DNA of 64,000 nt, taken from contig JAEZFD010000010.1 of the NCBI GenBank assembly GCA_023417655.1, positions 94,796 through 158,795 of the forward strand. Direction: 5' to 3'. Below are positions 9,894 through 19,528 of this stretch, piece after piece. A program made the position numbers and the translations under genes. This DNA comes from Planctomycetota bacterium (GTDB taxonomy: Bacteria > Planctomycetota > Planctomycetia > Planctomycetales > Planctomycetaceae). Every line of letters starts with the position of its first letter. Positions within the stretch are counted from its first letter, which is position 1. The notes under the pieces are model-generated. The model had not been told where the DNA came from and searched no databases. It saw only the letters and a list, made by a program, of their open reading frames with translations.

Positions 9894-12875
9894 ATGACAG
9901 GCTGGCTTCATCAATCTCAGGCATGGCTTCACCGAGCGTGCTGCACCACTGGCCTCCTGTTCTCAGCATCGACGGGACTGTACGCAGAAGAGAGTCATCC
10001 ACTGGAACCGACCGAGGCGCTGAAGTCCTTTGTCCTTGAGGACGGCCTGGAACTTGAACTCGTTGCCAGTGAGCCAGCGATTGTCGATCCTGTGGCAATT
10101 ACTTTCGATCATCTCGGTCGGATGTATGTCGCCGAATACCGCGACTACCCGCTGGGGCCACCAGAGGGAGAACAACCGCTCTCAGAGATCAAACTGCTGG
10201 AAGATGTCGACAAGGACGGGACCTATGAGAAGGCGACACTCTTCGCCAAAGTCCCCTGGGCACAGGGTGTGCTCGCGCATGGCAAAGGCCTGATCGTCAC
10301 CGCCTCTCCACAGGTGCTTTATCTCGAAGATACGGATGGAGACGGGAAAGCCGACCATCAGGAAGTTCTGCTCAGCGGCTTTACATTTGGCAATCCACAG
10401 CTCCGCGTCGGGCATCCCCGTCGCGGGCTGGACCAACGGATCTATCTGACTAACGGACTCACCGGAGGTAAGGTCACCGTCGGACCTGCGGAATCGGCGA
10501 CAGGCGAACCCCTGACGATGGGGCGTAACGACCTGGTTTATGATCCGGCTGCAAAGACAATCGATCTCGTGCCGGGGCAAGCCCAGTTCGGGAACACTTT
10601 CGACGACTTCGGAAACCGCTTCTTCTGCACCAACCGAAACCCCATTATCTATGCTCCACTGAGCCAGCGAACCATGACCCGGAACCCACTGGCTCCGGCT
10701 CTGGTGGCCCAGGAAGACGTGGCTCCGTCCGGCGGAGCATCCCGGGTCTATTCTCTCATCGAAGGCAAAACGACCGCAGTCAGCCATGCAGGAACCCACA
10801 CTGCTGCCTGCGGAACACATGTTTATCGTGGCAGCAACCTCGGATACCCGGAACTCGGTCTGTCGAATGTCTTTGTCTGTGAACCGACAGGCAGTCTGGT
10901 TACCCGCACCATTTTGAAGCCTCAGGGGACGAGCTTTCAGTCCAGCCGCCCGTATGAGCGACGGGACTTTCTGACCTCCCACGACCCATGGTTCCGCCCG
11001 GTCAGCCTCGCAGACGGACCGGATGGAAACCTGTATGTCGTCGACATGTATCGAGAGGTGATTGAACATCCTCAATACATGCCGCCCGGGCTGGCAGAAA
11101 CGTTGCGACTTCGAGCCGGAGACGATCGGGGACGCATTTACCGTATTCGGCGTAAGTCCGCTCCAAAGTCCGCATGGACTCCATACTCTTCACGTGAAGA
11201 GCAGCTCAAGGGCCTGCAGGAAAGCAACGGCTGGCGTCGTGATCTCGCTCAGCGACTGCTGTTGCAGGAAGCCACAAAAGAGAACGCTCCTGCCTTGGCA
11301 GTGGAGTTAAAGAAGCTGCTGGGCCATCAGGATCCCCGTGTCGTCACACAGGCGATCTGGACGCTGGCTGGACTGAATCGTCAACAGCTTCTTGAAGCTT
11401 CAGAGTTGCAGTCAGCCACGACACAGCTGCTGGGTCATGCCGATCCCATCGTCGTCGAACAGGCAATTCGAGTGATCGAATTCGCAAAACTGGACACCGC
11501 TGGGCTGGCGCAAATTCAATTGAAAGATCCCCGATTTAACGCTCGACTGGCGTTGAACTGGATCGACGCAATGGCACTTGTCACGAATCTGGACGTGCAG
11601 ACCGAGATCGGCCAGCTGATCGCGAAGTTTGCCAAGGATCAGTGGATTCGGCAGATCGCATTGACGCTCCCTGCCGAGACCTCTGCTCCCCTGCTGTGCC
11701 AGCTTCTGAAGTCGGATTCATTCCTGAATGAGGGAGGCGAACCTGAGCGTGAACTGGTCACTTACCTCGCCACAATCGTCGGCAAACGTGCAAAATCCGC
11801 CGAAGTTTCAACTGTCCTGACAGAGGTGCTGAGTCGTCAGGTCGATCATCTTCCGTGGTGGCGCTCGTCCATCCTGTTTGGTCTGGATCAAGGACTCGCC
11901 TCAAGCCCAGGCATCGAAGGAAAGAAGCGGTTGTCTCAGCTGGCAAGTGGTAAAGACGCCGAACTCGCGGCACTGGCGAAGAAATCACAAGATGTCCTCG
12001 CTGCAGGTCTGCCAACGCTGACGGACGCCAAAAGCCCGCCACTCAATCGTCGGGCAGCGGTCCCTGTTCTGTCCGGTATTGAAGTCGATCAGGCGATTCC
12101 AGTTATTCGGACTCTGCTGTCGTCGGACGCCGAGCCTGCGATTCAACGGGCGGCTTATGGCCTCGTGAATGGCCGTGCCCCAGACAAAGTGCTGCAGGAA
12201 ATGCTCGCCAGCTGGAAAGACTTCGGGCCAGCCAGCCGGTCGCTGATTATTGAAATGGCACTCGCCCGACCCACGACCTCCATCGCTCTGATGAAAGCTA
12301 TGGAAGCCGGAACCGTATCGCCGTCGCTGCTCACGATCGAACAGCGTGATCCATTGCTGATGACCCGTAATCCCGAAATGCTCGATCTTGCAAAGAAGCT
12401 CTTCGGGCAGGCGACCAATCAGGACCGTGCCGCTGTGATCGCGAAGTACCAGCCGGCCCTCACGTTGAAGGGCGACGCCACACGAGGGAAAGAAGTTTTC
12501 CGCCGCGTCTGTGCGCAGTGCCACAAGATTGGGGACGAAGGAACTCTGGTCGGTCCTGACCTGTCGGACATTCGGGCGAAAGGGAACGAAACCCTGCTGT
12601 CGGACATCCTCGATCCAAGCCGAGCGATCGAACCACGCTGGGCCAGCTATGTGGCGGTGATGGAAGATGGTCGAGTGATCACCGGACTCCTCGTTCGGGA
12701 GAATGCCGGGGGAATCGTTCTGCGAAAAGCGAAAGGGATCGAAGACAATCTTCCCCGAGCGGAGATCGAAGTTCTGCGTCCGAACGAACAGTCTTTGATG
12801 CCGGCCGGGATCGAGGCCGACGTGACCGTTGAACAGATGGCCGATCTGCTGGCCTTCCTCAAAGGTGGGCGCTAA
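9894..12875 (+). CDS. PVC-type haem-binding protein (propeller, HEAT-like repeats, cytochrome c)
   Basis: A 993-residue exported protein of the planctomycete 'membrane-bound dehydrogenase' type. After a signal peptide (~1-32), residues ~45-410 read as a PQQ/sorbosone-dehydrogenase-like propeller (ITFDHLGRMYVAEYRDYP, DGPDGNLYVVDMYREVIEHP). Residues ~440-840 are helical HEAT-like repeats. A cytochrome c domain follows, with haem motif CAQCH near 872 and the downstream GPDLSDI segment. It probably oxidises a sugar or other small molecule in the periplasm and passes electrons to the haem. No substrate can be read from the sequence. AGGA precedes the ATG. It follows the ceramidase-like gene, and a strong terminator lies after it. 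Confidence 0.92.
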   Translation: MTGWLHQSQAWLHRACCTTGLLFSASTGLYAEESHPLEPTEALKSFVLEDGLELELVASEPAIVDPVAITFDHLGRMYVAEYRDYPLGPPEGEQPLSEIKLLEDVDKDGTYEKATLFAKVPWAQGVLAHGKGLIVTASPQVLYLEDTDGDGKADHQEVLLSGFTFGNPQLRVGHPRRGLDQRIYLTNGLTGGKVTVGPAESATGEPLTMGRNDLVYDPAAKTIDLVPGQAQFGNTFDDFGNRFFCTNRNPIIYAPLSQRTMTRNPLAPALVAQEDVAPSGGASRVYSLIEGKTTAVSHAGTHTAACGTHVYRGSNLGYPELGLSNVFVCEPTGSLVTRTILKPQGTSFQSSRPYERRDFLTSHDPWFRPVSLADGPDGNLYVVDMYREVIEHPQYMPPGLAETLRLRAGDDRGRIYRIRRKSAPKSAWTPYSSREEQLKGLQESNGWRRDLAQRLLLQEATKENAPALAVELKKLLGHQDPRVVTQAIWTLAGLNRQQLLEASELQSATTQLLGHADPIVVEQAIRVIEFAKLDTAGLAQIQLKDPRFNARLALNWIDAMALVTNLDVQTEIGQLIAKFAKDQWIRQIALTLPAETSAPLLCQLLKSDSFLNEGGEPERELVTYLATIVGKRAKSAEVSTVLTEVLSRQVDHLPWWRSSILFGLDQGLASSPGIEGKKRLSQLASGKDAELAALAKKSQDVLAAGLPTLTDAKSPPLNRRAAVPVLSGIEVDQAIPVIRTLLSSDAEPAIQRAAYGLVNGRAPDKVLQEMLASWKDFGPASRSLIIEMALARPTTSIALMKAMEAGTVSPSLLTIEQRDPLLMTRNPEMLDLAKKLFGQATNQDRAAVIAKYQPALTLKGDATRGKEVFRRVCAQCHKIGDEGTLVGPDLSDIRAKGNETLLSDILDPSRAIEPRWASYVAVMEDGRVITGLLVRENAGGIVLRKAKGIEDNLPRAEIEVLRPNEQSLMPAGIEADVTVEQMADLLAFLKGGR

Positions 12876-12916
12876 TTCCGATCTGGCTCTACGCCAGGAC
12901 TGATTGAGATTCATGT

Positions 12917-12962
12917 CCGCCGCGCGAAGAACGATTCAACTCGTTCGTCGCGCGGCGGTTTT
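12917..12962 (+). terminator. Rho-independent terminator of the ceramidase-like/haem protein unit
   Basis: Arms at 12917-12934 and 12941-12958 pair over 18 bases with one mismatch around the loop TTCAAC, followed by TTTT. The stem is very GC-rich. Confidence 0.85.
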
Positions 12963-13058
12963 GCATGAAACACTCTTTTTAAATTCGAGGCAGCGGCTGA
13001 GAGGAGTTTTGCTCGATTGAGTTCCCGCGCCGCACGCATCTCGATCTCAAGAAAGACT

Positions 13059-13080
13059 CCGTTCCCCGTGACGGGAACGG
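13059..13080 (-). terminator. Terminator of gdhA
   Basis: An 8-bp perfect stem CCGTTCCC/GGGAACGG with a 6-base loop lies 22 bases past the gdhA stop. On the minus strand it is followed by the T-rich AGTCTTTCTTG. It faces the plus-strand terminator at 12917, so the two convergent units are insulated. Confidence 0.65.
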
Positions 13081-13101
13081 GCGGTTCAAAAAGCAAATGG
13101 T

Positions 13102-14490
13102 CTACACCAGTCCCTGCGCCATCGTCGACTGCGCCAGTTTCAGGAAGGCGGCGATGTTCGCGCCTCTGACAAGGTTGCCTGGCGAGCCATAGACATCAGC
13201 CGCTTCTGCACAGGTCTGATGAATCGACCGCATGATCTGACGCAACTTGGCGTCGGTCTCATCGAACTTCCAGGCTTCACGGCAGGCGTTCTGCTGCATT
13301 TCCAGGGCGGATGTCGCAACGCCGCCTGCATTGGCAGCTTTACCTGGTCCGAACAGAATTCCAGCTTCCATGAAGGTCTGGACCGCTTCAGGAGTGCTTG
13401 GCATATTCGCGCCTTCTCCCACCGCGAGGACCCCGTTCTTCACGAGGGTTGCTGCATCTTTTCCGGTCAGTTCGTTCTGGGTCGCAGACGGCATGGCAAC
13501 GTCACAGGGGACTTCCCAGATGTTTCCGTTGCACAGATATTTCGCCGACTTGCGGATATCGGCATAGTCCTTGATGCGTCGACGTTCGGTCTCCTTCAAC
13601 GTCCTCATCGTCTCAAAATCAATACCTTCCTGATCGATAATGACTCCGTTCGAATCACTCATCGCGACAACTTTACCGCCGAGTTCGGTGACCTTTTGCA
13701 GGGCATAAACTGCAACGTTGCCGGATCCGGAAATCGTGACTCGTTTCCCTTCGAACCCCTGCTTCCGCGTCGCCAGCATCTCTTCCACGAAGTAGGTGCA
13801 GCCGTAGCCGGTCGCTTCTTTGCGGACCTGACTCCCACCGTAGACCAGACCTTTTCCTGTCAGAACGCCCGCTTCGAACTTGTTGGTCAGGCGCTTGTAC
13901 TGCCCGAACAGGTATCCGATTTCACGTCCGCCAACACCGATATCTCCAGCCGGTACGTCGGTGTATTCGCCGATGATTCGCCAGAGTTCGGTCATGAAGG
14001 ACTGGCAGAACCTCATAATTTCGGAGTCAGATCGTCCTTTCGGATCAAAATCGGATCCCCCCTTGCCGGCCCCGATGGGCAGACCAGTCAAAGAGTTCTT
14101 GAAGATCTGTTCGAAACCCAGGAACTTGATGATTCCCAGATAGACAGAGGGGTGAAACCGCAGGCCCCCCTTATAAGGACCCAGAGCGCTGTTGAACTGG
14201 ACACGGAATCCGCGATTGATGTGGATTTCCCCTTTGTCATCCTGCCAGGGGACCCGGAAGATCAGCTGTCGTTCCGGCTCACAGAGACGCTGGAGCACTT
14301 TGGCGTCGGCATATTCCCGGTGCTTCGCGAGCACAGGCCCCAAGGTTTCCAGAACCTCGCGGACGGCCTGGTGAAATTCACCTTCACCGGGATTGCGTTT
14401 AATGACTTCCTGATAAATCGATTCAAGATCTTCTCGAAGTGGCAAGGCAGACTCTCTTTCTGATGAGGCTTTCAGAAGGTTTGCCGACAT
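13102..14490 (-). CDS. gdhA: Glutamate dehydrogenase (probably NADP-specific)
   Basis: Cytoplasmic hexameric enzyme that aminates 2-oxoglutarate to glutamate. The 462-residue length is close to the ~450 of bacterial hexameric enzymes. Key segments are GGLRFHPSVYLGIIKFLGFEQ, the catalytic-lysine loop PIGAGKGGSDFDPKG, VPAGDIGVGGREIGYLFGQYKR, and the Rossmann motif SGSGNVAVYALQKV. Overall resemblance to E. coli GdhA suggests NADP preference, which is inferred. It is monocistronic, with its own terminator. A 7-bp palindrome 43 bases upstream of the start (14533-14549) could be an operator. Confidence 0.96.
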   Translation of the reverse strand: MSANLLKASSERESALPLREDLESIYQEVIKRNPGEGEFHQAVREVLETLGPVLAKHREYADAKVLQRLCEPERQLIFRVPWQDDKGEIHINRGFRVQFNSALGPYKGGLRFHPSVYLGIIKFLGFEQIFKNSLTGLPIGAGKGGSDFDPKGRSDSEIMRFCQSFMTELWRIIGEYTDVPAGDIGVGGREIGYLFGQYKRLTNKFEAGVLTGKGLVYGGSQVRKEATGYGCTYFVEEMLATRKQGFEGKRVTISGSGNVAVYALQKVTELGGKVVAMSDSNGVIIDQEGIDFETMRTLKETERRRIKDYADIRKSAKYLCNGNIWEVPCDVAMPSATQNELTGKDAATLVKNGVLAVGEGANMPSTPEAVQTFMEAGILFGPGKAANAGGVATSALEMQQNACREAWKFDETDAKLRQIMRSIHQTCAEAADVYGSPGNLVRGANIAAFLKLAQSTMAQGLV

Positions 14491-14934
14491 GGATGACCCG
14501 TCTCCAGCGAGGGAGATTCAAACAGGAGGACTTCACGGCGCTGCCGTGATCCGTTGTCGTTTTCGGGCTGTCAGCGCAGATCTGGCCCCCGCGAAAGCGA
14601 GAGCCAATCTGACAGGGGATTCCAAGCTGAGTCGAAAGTCGAATGATTGAGCCCGGATTTACCAAAGATGGAACTCGGGCTCTCGCATTTGAGAGGAAAG
14701 CGACTGACTTCTGTCCGCTTTCAGGCGCATTTCCGGAAATGGAGCGCCCCGCGGAACGGAATCATGTTCGCCCGAACGTTTATCCTCCGGACGGGTCGGC
14801 GTTCTTGGAAGTCCATGGGGCTCGACCAGCTTTCCCGAGAGAACGGGGGGGGTGCTGAGAGGCAACAGCCTTGCAAAGCAGGGCGGTGCTGCAATCGCGA
14901 ACTGCCGAATGGAGAAGCGGCGGACCGTCAATAC
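14491..14934. other. Intergenic region between gdhA and the HDOD-kinase gene
   Basis: No credible gene in these 444 bases; short open frames have unnatural composition. The palindrome TCACGGC-GCT-GCCGTGA at 14533-14549 lies in the gdhA leader or promoter. A looser pair GAGCCCG/CGGGCTC occurs near 14647-14688. A run of eight G lies near 14845-14855. Confidence 0.4.
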
Positions 14935-16881
14935 TTATGTCTGAATGGTCTGTTCGATGGCGAGCGTTGAAGATCGCTGACTCAATCCGACTTCAATTGC
15001 CCCGAGCGTAATCGAGATCGAGTCATCAATCACATCCACGCTGCGGCCGCGGAGATTGTCTTGCCACCATTCCATTCCGTCAGGCCGTGACCACGGTTGG
15101 ACAGGGACGACTGCGGCAAGCTGCTGGAGAACTTCATGGGCAGTCTCAGGGCGATCTTCAGGCTTCTTCCGCAGACATCGCATGATGATGTCTTCCAGTT
15201 CGGCAGAGACCGAGATCTCAAACCGCTCTGTCGGCTTGACAGGAGTGTGCCTCATGTGTTGCTGCAAAACTTCTCTGACGTTCTTCCCCGTGAAGACAGG
15301 TTGCCCGGTCAGCAGATAATAGGCGACAGCAGCAATTGAATAGAGATCGCTCTGAATCGTAATCGTCTCTCGCCCGATTGCCGCCTCAGGAGACATGTAC
15401 AGGGGAGTTCCAACCACTTTCCGTTCACTGCCCGATGCCTGGATACTCTCTTCATCACTACTGATGACCAGCCCGAAGTCCAGCATCGTGATGTGATCCG
15501 GGCGGTTCGACCGGAGCGAGACCATGATATTGTCAGGCTTGATGTCGCGATGGATCAGGGTGAGGTCATGAGCCTCAGCCATGGCACTGCAGATCTGCTG
15601 CAGAATCTTGAGCACGCGGCCATCCGGCAACGGACCACATCGATGCACGAGTTCAGACAGCGTCATGCCGTCAATGAATTCCATGGCATAGAAGAATAGA
15701 TCGTCCGGGGTTCGGCCGTAATCAAAGATCGCAATGGTATTGGGATGCCGCAGCTGCGATGTCAGCTGGACCTCTGTTTCAAACTGGGCAATGGATTCTT
15801 CACTCATGCGATCCGCCCGTAATACTTTGACAGCAGCAGGGCGGCGCAAATGAATATGACGGGCTTTGAAGATCGCCCCCATCGTGCTTTCACGGATGAG
15901 GTCTTCAAGCACATAGTTTCCAAACTGACGTCCTGGCACGACAACCTGACAACGTCGTTCTTCCAACTGACGAAGCATCGCGTTCTGCAACCGATGGACG
16001 AGCGATACCGGATTGTGCAGATTCGGACTCAGCTCTGAAATCGCCTGATCAACACTTGCGGCAATCTCCATGACCTGGAAACGCTGGTTGATCGACTGCA
16101 GATCCATCAGTTTGAGGACTCCATTCGGAGACTGACGCATGACATCCATCAGCAGGCTCGAGCAGCTGACGGAGAATCCAAGAGGAATTTCGTCCTCAGT
16201 TCGAAGGAGCTCTTCCGAATTGTCGTGATGCTGCAGCACCGCGAGCGCAAGCGTGTTAGAGAAGCCCCAGTTCAGGAGGGTCTTGGCCGTGATCTCGGCA
16301 TGCGTCCAACCAAAGCGGTCCTTCTCGAATTCAGCAAGATTCCGAGGATCTCTGCTGTTCAGGTACTCGTAGTAATCGATCTGATAGCGACGGGTCAGCG
16401 TCGGCAACATGATGTCCTGCAACATCGCGGCGGTATATGCCGTCGTCGAGTTGAGTCCCAGATATCTCGCCGTTTCCCGGGCAAACAGCGCGCGTTCCAC
16501 TGTTTCTCGACGGAAATCCGAAGTGGAGATCAGTGGGGATTCCACCTGCTGCATGGCGTTGGAGAGTGCACTTGTCAGCAGGATCGTAGTGCTGTTCGGA
16601 ATCCCGAGCAGTGCAATTGCCTGATGAACTGAATCAACTTTCTGCCGAAGCCCTCTCAGGCAGGAATTCACGTTTCGTAGCAGCTCGGCTGTCAGCAGCG
16701 GCTCACATTCCACGACCTCGCTCAGTTCCCGCACAGTGACCTCGGGCTTGCGTGCCCGCGCAGAAAAATCCATGACCGCCTGTGGGGGAAGCGGGAGCTG
16801 TGAATCTCCTTTCCAATCCAGATCTCTCAATCGGGAGGCAAGGATCTGCTCGTTCTGCTGACTGGCTTGATGGGGTGTCAT
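14935..16881 (-). CDS. HDOD domain fused to a Ser/Thr protein kinase
   Basis: A 648-residue cytoplasmic signalling protein. Residues ~25-230 form an HDOD domain (LPPQAVMDFSARARKPEV..., IALLGIPNSTTILL, AAMLQDIMLPTL). From ~319 a Hanks-type kinase domain begins (FGNYVLEDLIRESTMGAIFK). The VAIK-type lysine is at 352, HRDIKPDN is near 441 and DFGLV near 468. The glycine-rich loop is degenerate: only the last Gly of GxGxxG remains (IRESTMG). Catalytic residues are intact, so activity is plausible but nucleotide binding may be atypical. No transmembrane helix is evident. The next gene upstream also has an HDOD domain, 245 bases away on the same strand. Confidence 0.9.
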   Translation of the reverse strand: MTPHQASQQNEQILASRLRDLDWKGDSQLPLPPQAVMDFSARARKPEVTVRELSEVVECEPLLTAELLRNVNSCLRGLRQKVDSVHQAIALLGIPNSTTILLTSALSNAMQQVESPLISTSDFRRETVERALFARETARYLGLNSTTAYTAAMLQDIMLPTLTRRYQIDYYEYLNSRDPRNLAEFEKDRFGWTHAEITAKTLLNWGFSNTLALAVLQHHDNSEELLRTEDEIPLGFSVSCSSLLMDVMRQSPNGVLKLMDLQSINQRFQVMEIAASVDQAISELSPNLHNPVSLVHRLQNAMLRQLEERRCQVVVPGRQFGNYVLEDLIRESTMGAIFKARHIHLRRPAAVKVLRADRMSEESIAQFETEVQLTSQLRHPNTIAIFDYGRTPDDLFFYAMEFIDGMTLSELVHRCGPLPDGRVLKILQQICSAMAEAHDLTLIHRDIKPDNIMVSLRSNRPDHITMLDFGLVISSDEESIQASGSERKVVGTPLYMSPEAAIGRETITIQSDLYSIAAVAYYLLTGQPVFTGKNVREVLQQHMRHTPVKPTERFEISVSAELEDIIMRCLRKKPEDRPETAHEVLQQLAAVVPVQPWSRPDGMEWWQDNLRGRSVDVIDDSISITLGAIEVGLSQRSSTLAIEQTIQT

Positions 16882-17126
16882 ATCGCTTTGCAGCCGTAAG
16901 TTTCGTCCGGTGATGATCTCTGAAACGAGAACGTTGCGCTTCCGTCATAGAGTGAGATCATTGAACCCAGGGGAGCAGCCTGCTTCGTTCAGAATCCCAC
17001 TAATCAACAATTCGCTGTTTTGCTTTCAGATCGTGAACAACTCTGATCAATGCAGCTACGAGCCACTTCTGTATTCGGCCTTCTCTGTCATGATCCGCGT
17101 TCGAGCAACACGGACCACAATTCAGG

Positions 17127-18689
17127 TCAGACCCCCTGCAACTGGCGAGACTCTGAGCCGATGAGTTCTTCCAGAAGGACGCAGCAATTCCGCCCTTTCT
17201 TCTTCGCCGAGTACATTGCATGGTCGGCCGTTGCCAGCAGCTGAAGAGTGAAGTTCGTCGCATTTCGATCCGGAACCGCAATCGCCGCTCCGATACTGAC
17301 AGTCACCTTCAACGACAGGTTTTCGACTTTCATGATCTCGTTCTCCACCTTCTGCCGGACACGCTCCACCTGTCGGGTAAGGCCTGTCACATCCTGAGCA
17401 GAAGAGAGAACAACGAACTCCTCACCGCCATAACGGGTGACGACATCCGCATCACGGACGACACTGCGAATGGCCTTCGCGACCCCTTTCAGAACCTCGT
17501 CTCCCACAAGGTGCCCGTGGGTGTCGTTGACGGTTTTGAAGTGGTCGACGTCTACGAACAGGATCGCAACAGCTGACTGCGATTCCCGACTCCGCAGACA
17601 GCGATCCGTCAACTGCTGCATGAGATAGGTGCGGTTGTACAGCGACGTCAGCTGATCCGTCATGCTGGTCTGAGTCAATTCCAGAACCCGTTTTCTGAGT
17701 CGGCCGTTCTCTTCGAGAATTTCATGAGTCGGTCTCTGCGACTCTCCCTCAAGGGAGGATTTCGCCGCCAGTTCCGAGAGCTGTGCCATGGCCTGAGCGA
17801 GCAACTCCCGAGGAGAACCCACTTTGGACATATCGACGCTGAAGAGGTCACTGTGCTCATCAAGTTGCTGCCTGACACAGTCAACGAGCTCATCGACGAC
17901 CGTCCCGGGCTCTCGCAGGATTGAACAGCAAAGCTCGTAGATCTTGGCGACCGCGAGTCCTCGGCCTTCGTCTGAGAAGAACTCTCCAAAGGCGGTCGCG
18001 ATCCGCAGGACATCCGCCAGTCCCACTTGCCCGGTGTGGCTGCGGTCACAGGCCTCATCGAGCGAGATGTTCATTGTCTCGATGGCATGAATGCAGTGAG
18101 CAGGCAGATTCCATTCTTTGAACAGATGAAGAGTAATCTGCATGGAGGTCACATCTCCAGCCTGCTCTTCCAGCTGATCGATGGAGGCCCCTGTCTGCCG
18201 ACTCTGTCGCACGCACTCGACAAATTCTTCGGGGTCTCCATTCAATCGGGCGAGGCGACCGATTCGCGCCAGCAGGCCGAGCGTGAATGCTTCTCCGGAA
18301 TCGCCGTTGGAATACCGTTCCGCCAGCAACGAGGCAGCGCACCCCCGAATCAGCGACTGGAACCAGAAATCGGCATAATAAGAGGCGTAATTCCCTGTAT
18401 TCATTGAGGCCTCGGCAAGCGAGAACCCCAGGGCGAGGGCCATGACCGTTTTCTTGCCGAGGAGCACAACGGCTCGTTGCAGGTCGCTGACGGGCTTCCG
18501 GATCCCAAATTGCGACGTATTGGCCGCCTTCAAAATCTTCCCGGAGAGGGCCGGGTCAGTATGCAGAACATAAACGACCTCTGAAATACTGACTTCTGGA
18601 TCAGAAAACATCTTCAGCAAACGAATGGCGACCGTCGGAAGCGACGGGAGCTGAGAGAGTTTTTGCAGTTTGCTTTCCATGCATTTCAT
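17127..18689 (-). CDS. HDOD-GGDEF protein, predicted diguanylate cyclase
   Basis: A 520-residue cytoplasmic protein. The N-terminal HDOD domain (~12-205; LPSLPTVAIRLLKMFSDPEV, LQRAVVLLGKKTVMALAL) is followed by a helical linker and a GGDEF domain (~345-505). Active-site GGEEF lies near residues 421-425, and an RxxD inhibitory site (RDAD) sits five residues before it. This predicts c-di-GMP synthesis with product feedback. VDHFKTVNDTHGHLVGDEVL is the canonical GGDEF helix and metal-site segment. The gene diverges from the flagellar operon that begins 489 bases away, so control of motility or surface attachment is a reasonable inference. Confidence 0.93.
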   Translation of the reverse strand: MKCMESKLQKLSQLPSLPTVAIRLLKMFSDPEVSISEVVYVLHTDPALSGKILKAANTSQFGIRKPVSDLQRAVVLLGKKTVMALALGFSLAEASMNTGNYASYYADFWFQSLIRGCAASLLAERYSNGDSGEAFTLGLLARIGRLARLNGDPEEFVECVRQSRQTGASIDQLEEQAGDVTSMQITLHLFKEWNLPAHCIHAIETMNISLDEACDRSHTGQVGLADVLRIATAFGEFFSDEGRGLAVAKIYELCCSILREPGTVVDELVDCVRQQLDEHSDLFSVDMSKVGSPRELLAQAMAQLSELAAKSSLEGESQRPTHEILEENGRLRKRVLELTQTSMTDQLTSLYNRTYLMQQLTDRCLRSRESQSAVAILFVDVDHFKTVNDTHGHLVGDEVLKGVAKAIRSVVRDADVVTRYGGEEFVVLSSAQDVTGLTRQVERVRQKVENEIMKVENLSLKVTVSIGAAIAVPDRNATNFTLQLLATADHAMYSAKKKGRNCCVLLEELIGSESRQLQGV

Positions 18690-19177
18690 CCAATACTGGC
18701 GATGCTCAGAGGTGAAGAACGCGAAAAATCCGTGGAGAGACGACCACTGAAACCGCGTGCTCTCCCCCTAAGCCGGAGACCTGAATCCAATCATTCCTTC
18801 ATGGAAAACGGAATCACCGCAGGAGGCGGAGGGGAGGGACTCAATTCCCTTCTGATGAGTTCCAGGCACTTGGCTTTCGAGTTCTCAACTGTTGTTTGAA
18901 TACAACAATCCTTATTTCTGAATCCGACTCGTGCATCCGGACGCCCCCGCCCCGCGATGAAAAAAAGCATCGCCTAGGACACACAGAACATTTGAGGCAA
19001 ATACACAGAATGCAACGAACAGGAACAAAAAGCTGTTTGTTCTCACGAGAATCATTAAAACGAAGCATTTTCCGCAGAAATCTGTGATTTTCGCTGCATT
19101 TGCGACTTCGTTTGGGAAAGAAAATGGGTAAGAAATGCCGATTTTAGCGATGGCAACTTCTTTCACAGGGCATAGAG
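18690..19177. other. Divergent, AT-rich regulatory region before the flagellar operon
   Basis: 488 bases without a credible gene. The right half (about 18890-19177) is clearly richer in A/T than the neighbouring genes. It contains a 7-bp hairpin GAACAAA/TTTGTTC at 19023-19042 and a partial palindrome around GTTGTTTGAATACAAC near 18891. No good sigma54 site was found. A possible flagellar-sigma -10 element is listed separately. Confidence 0.45.
19121..19144 (+). promoter_or_regulatory. Weak candidate for a sigma28-like promoter of flgB
   Basis: GCCGATTT at 19137-19144 matches six of eight bases of the flagellar sigma -10 box GCCGATAA, 33 bases before the flgB ATG. Upstream GAAAG resembles TAAAG, but spacing from the -10 element is about two bases longer than consensus. 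Low confidence. Confidence 0.2.
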
Positions 19178-19528
19178 ATGTTTCTCCTCGCGAACGAATT
19201 TAATCATGTGTCGCTGTTAATGAATGTTTCCGATTTGCGACACCGGGTCATCAGTCACAATCTGGCGAATGTGAACACGCCGGGATATGAGCGACTCGAT
19301 GTCGTTTTTGAAGAACTGCTGGCGCAGAAAGTTCGAGGAGGAGAGGCCTCCGGCACACCGGTCACACCGAAAGTCGTGCCAGATGCTGCGGCCAAGCCCC
19401 GCGGAGACGGTAACAGCGTCGACGTCGACAGCGAGATCGGGCATCTGAACCGGAATGCGTTGCTCTTCCAGACCTATTCTCAGCTACTGTCGTCTCAGTT
19501 TGATCTCATGAGACGCGCTATTCGCTGA
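19178..19528 (+). CDS. flgB: Flagellar proximal rod protein FlgB
   Basis: A 116-residue rod protein that joins the MS ring to the distal rod, exported by the flagellar type III apparatus. The N-terminal signature VISHNLANVNTPGYERLDV is the conserved rod/hook motif. The C-terminus (NALLFQTYSQLLSSQFDLMRRAI) is the usual helical partner segment. It is slightly short for FlgB. First gene of a flagellar operon running to 28470; flgC follows. Confidence 0.92.
   Translation: MFLLANEFNHVSLLMNVSDLRHRVISHNLANVNTPGYERLDVVFEELLAQKVRGGEASGTPVTPKVVPDAAAKPRGDGNSVDVDSEIGHLNRNALLFQTYSQLLSSQFDLMRRAIR

Noticed and set aside
12911..13096. 61-codon minus-strand open frame downstream of gdhA
   Set aside because: It is made largely of the two terminator hairpins.
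13219..14463. 414-codon open frame antisense to gdhA
   Set aside because: It mirrors gdhA; GC-rich third positions of the real gene create long open antisense frames. Composition is unlike a protein (no domain, many Arg/His/Phe runs).
14840..14856. Run of eight G in an intergenic region
   Set aside because: Could be a slippage site, but it is in non-coding DNA with no gene it would switch.
14647..14970. Short open frames on both strands between gdhA and the HDOD-kinase gene
   Set aside because: Arg/Pro/Ser-rich translations, mutually overlapping, no ribosome site.
18690..19177. Sigma54 promoter for the flagellar operon
   Set aside because: TGGCAACTTCTTTCA near 19150 has the GG element, but the -12 GC is missing.
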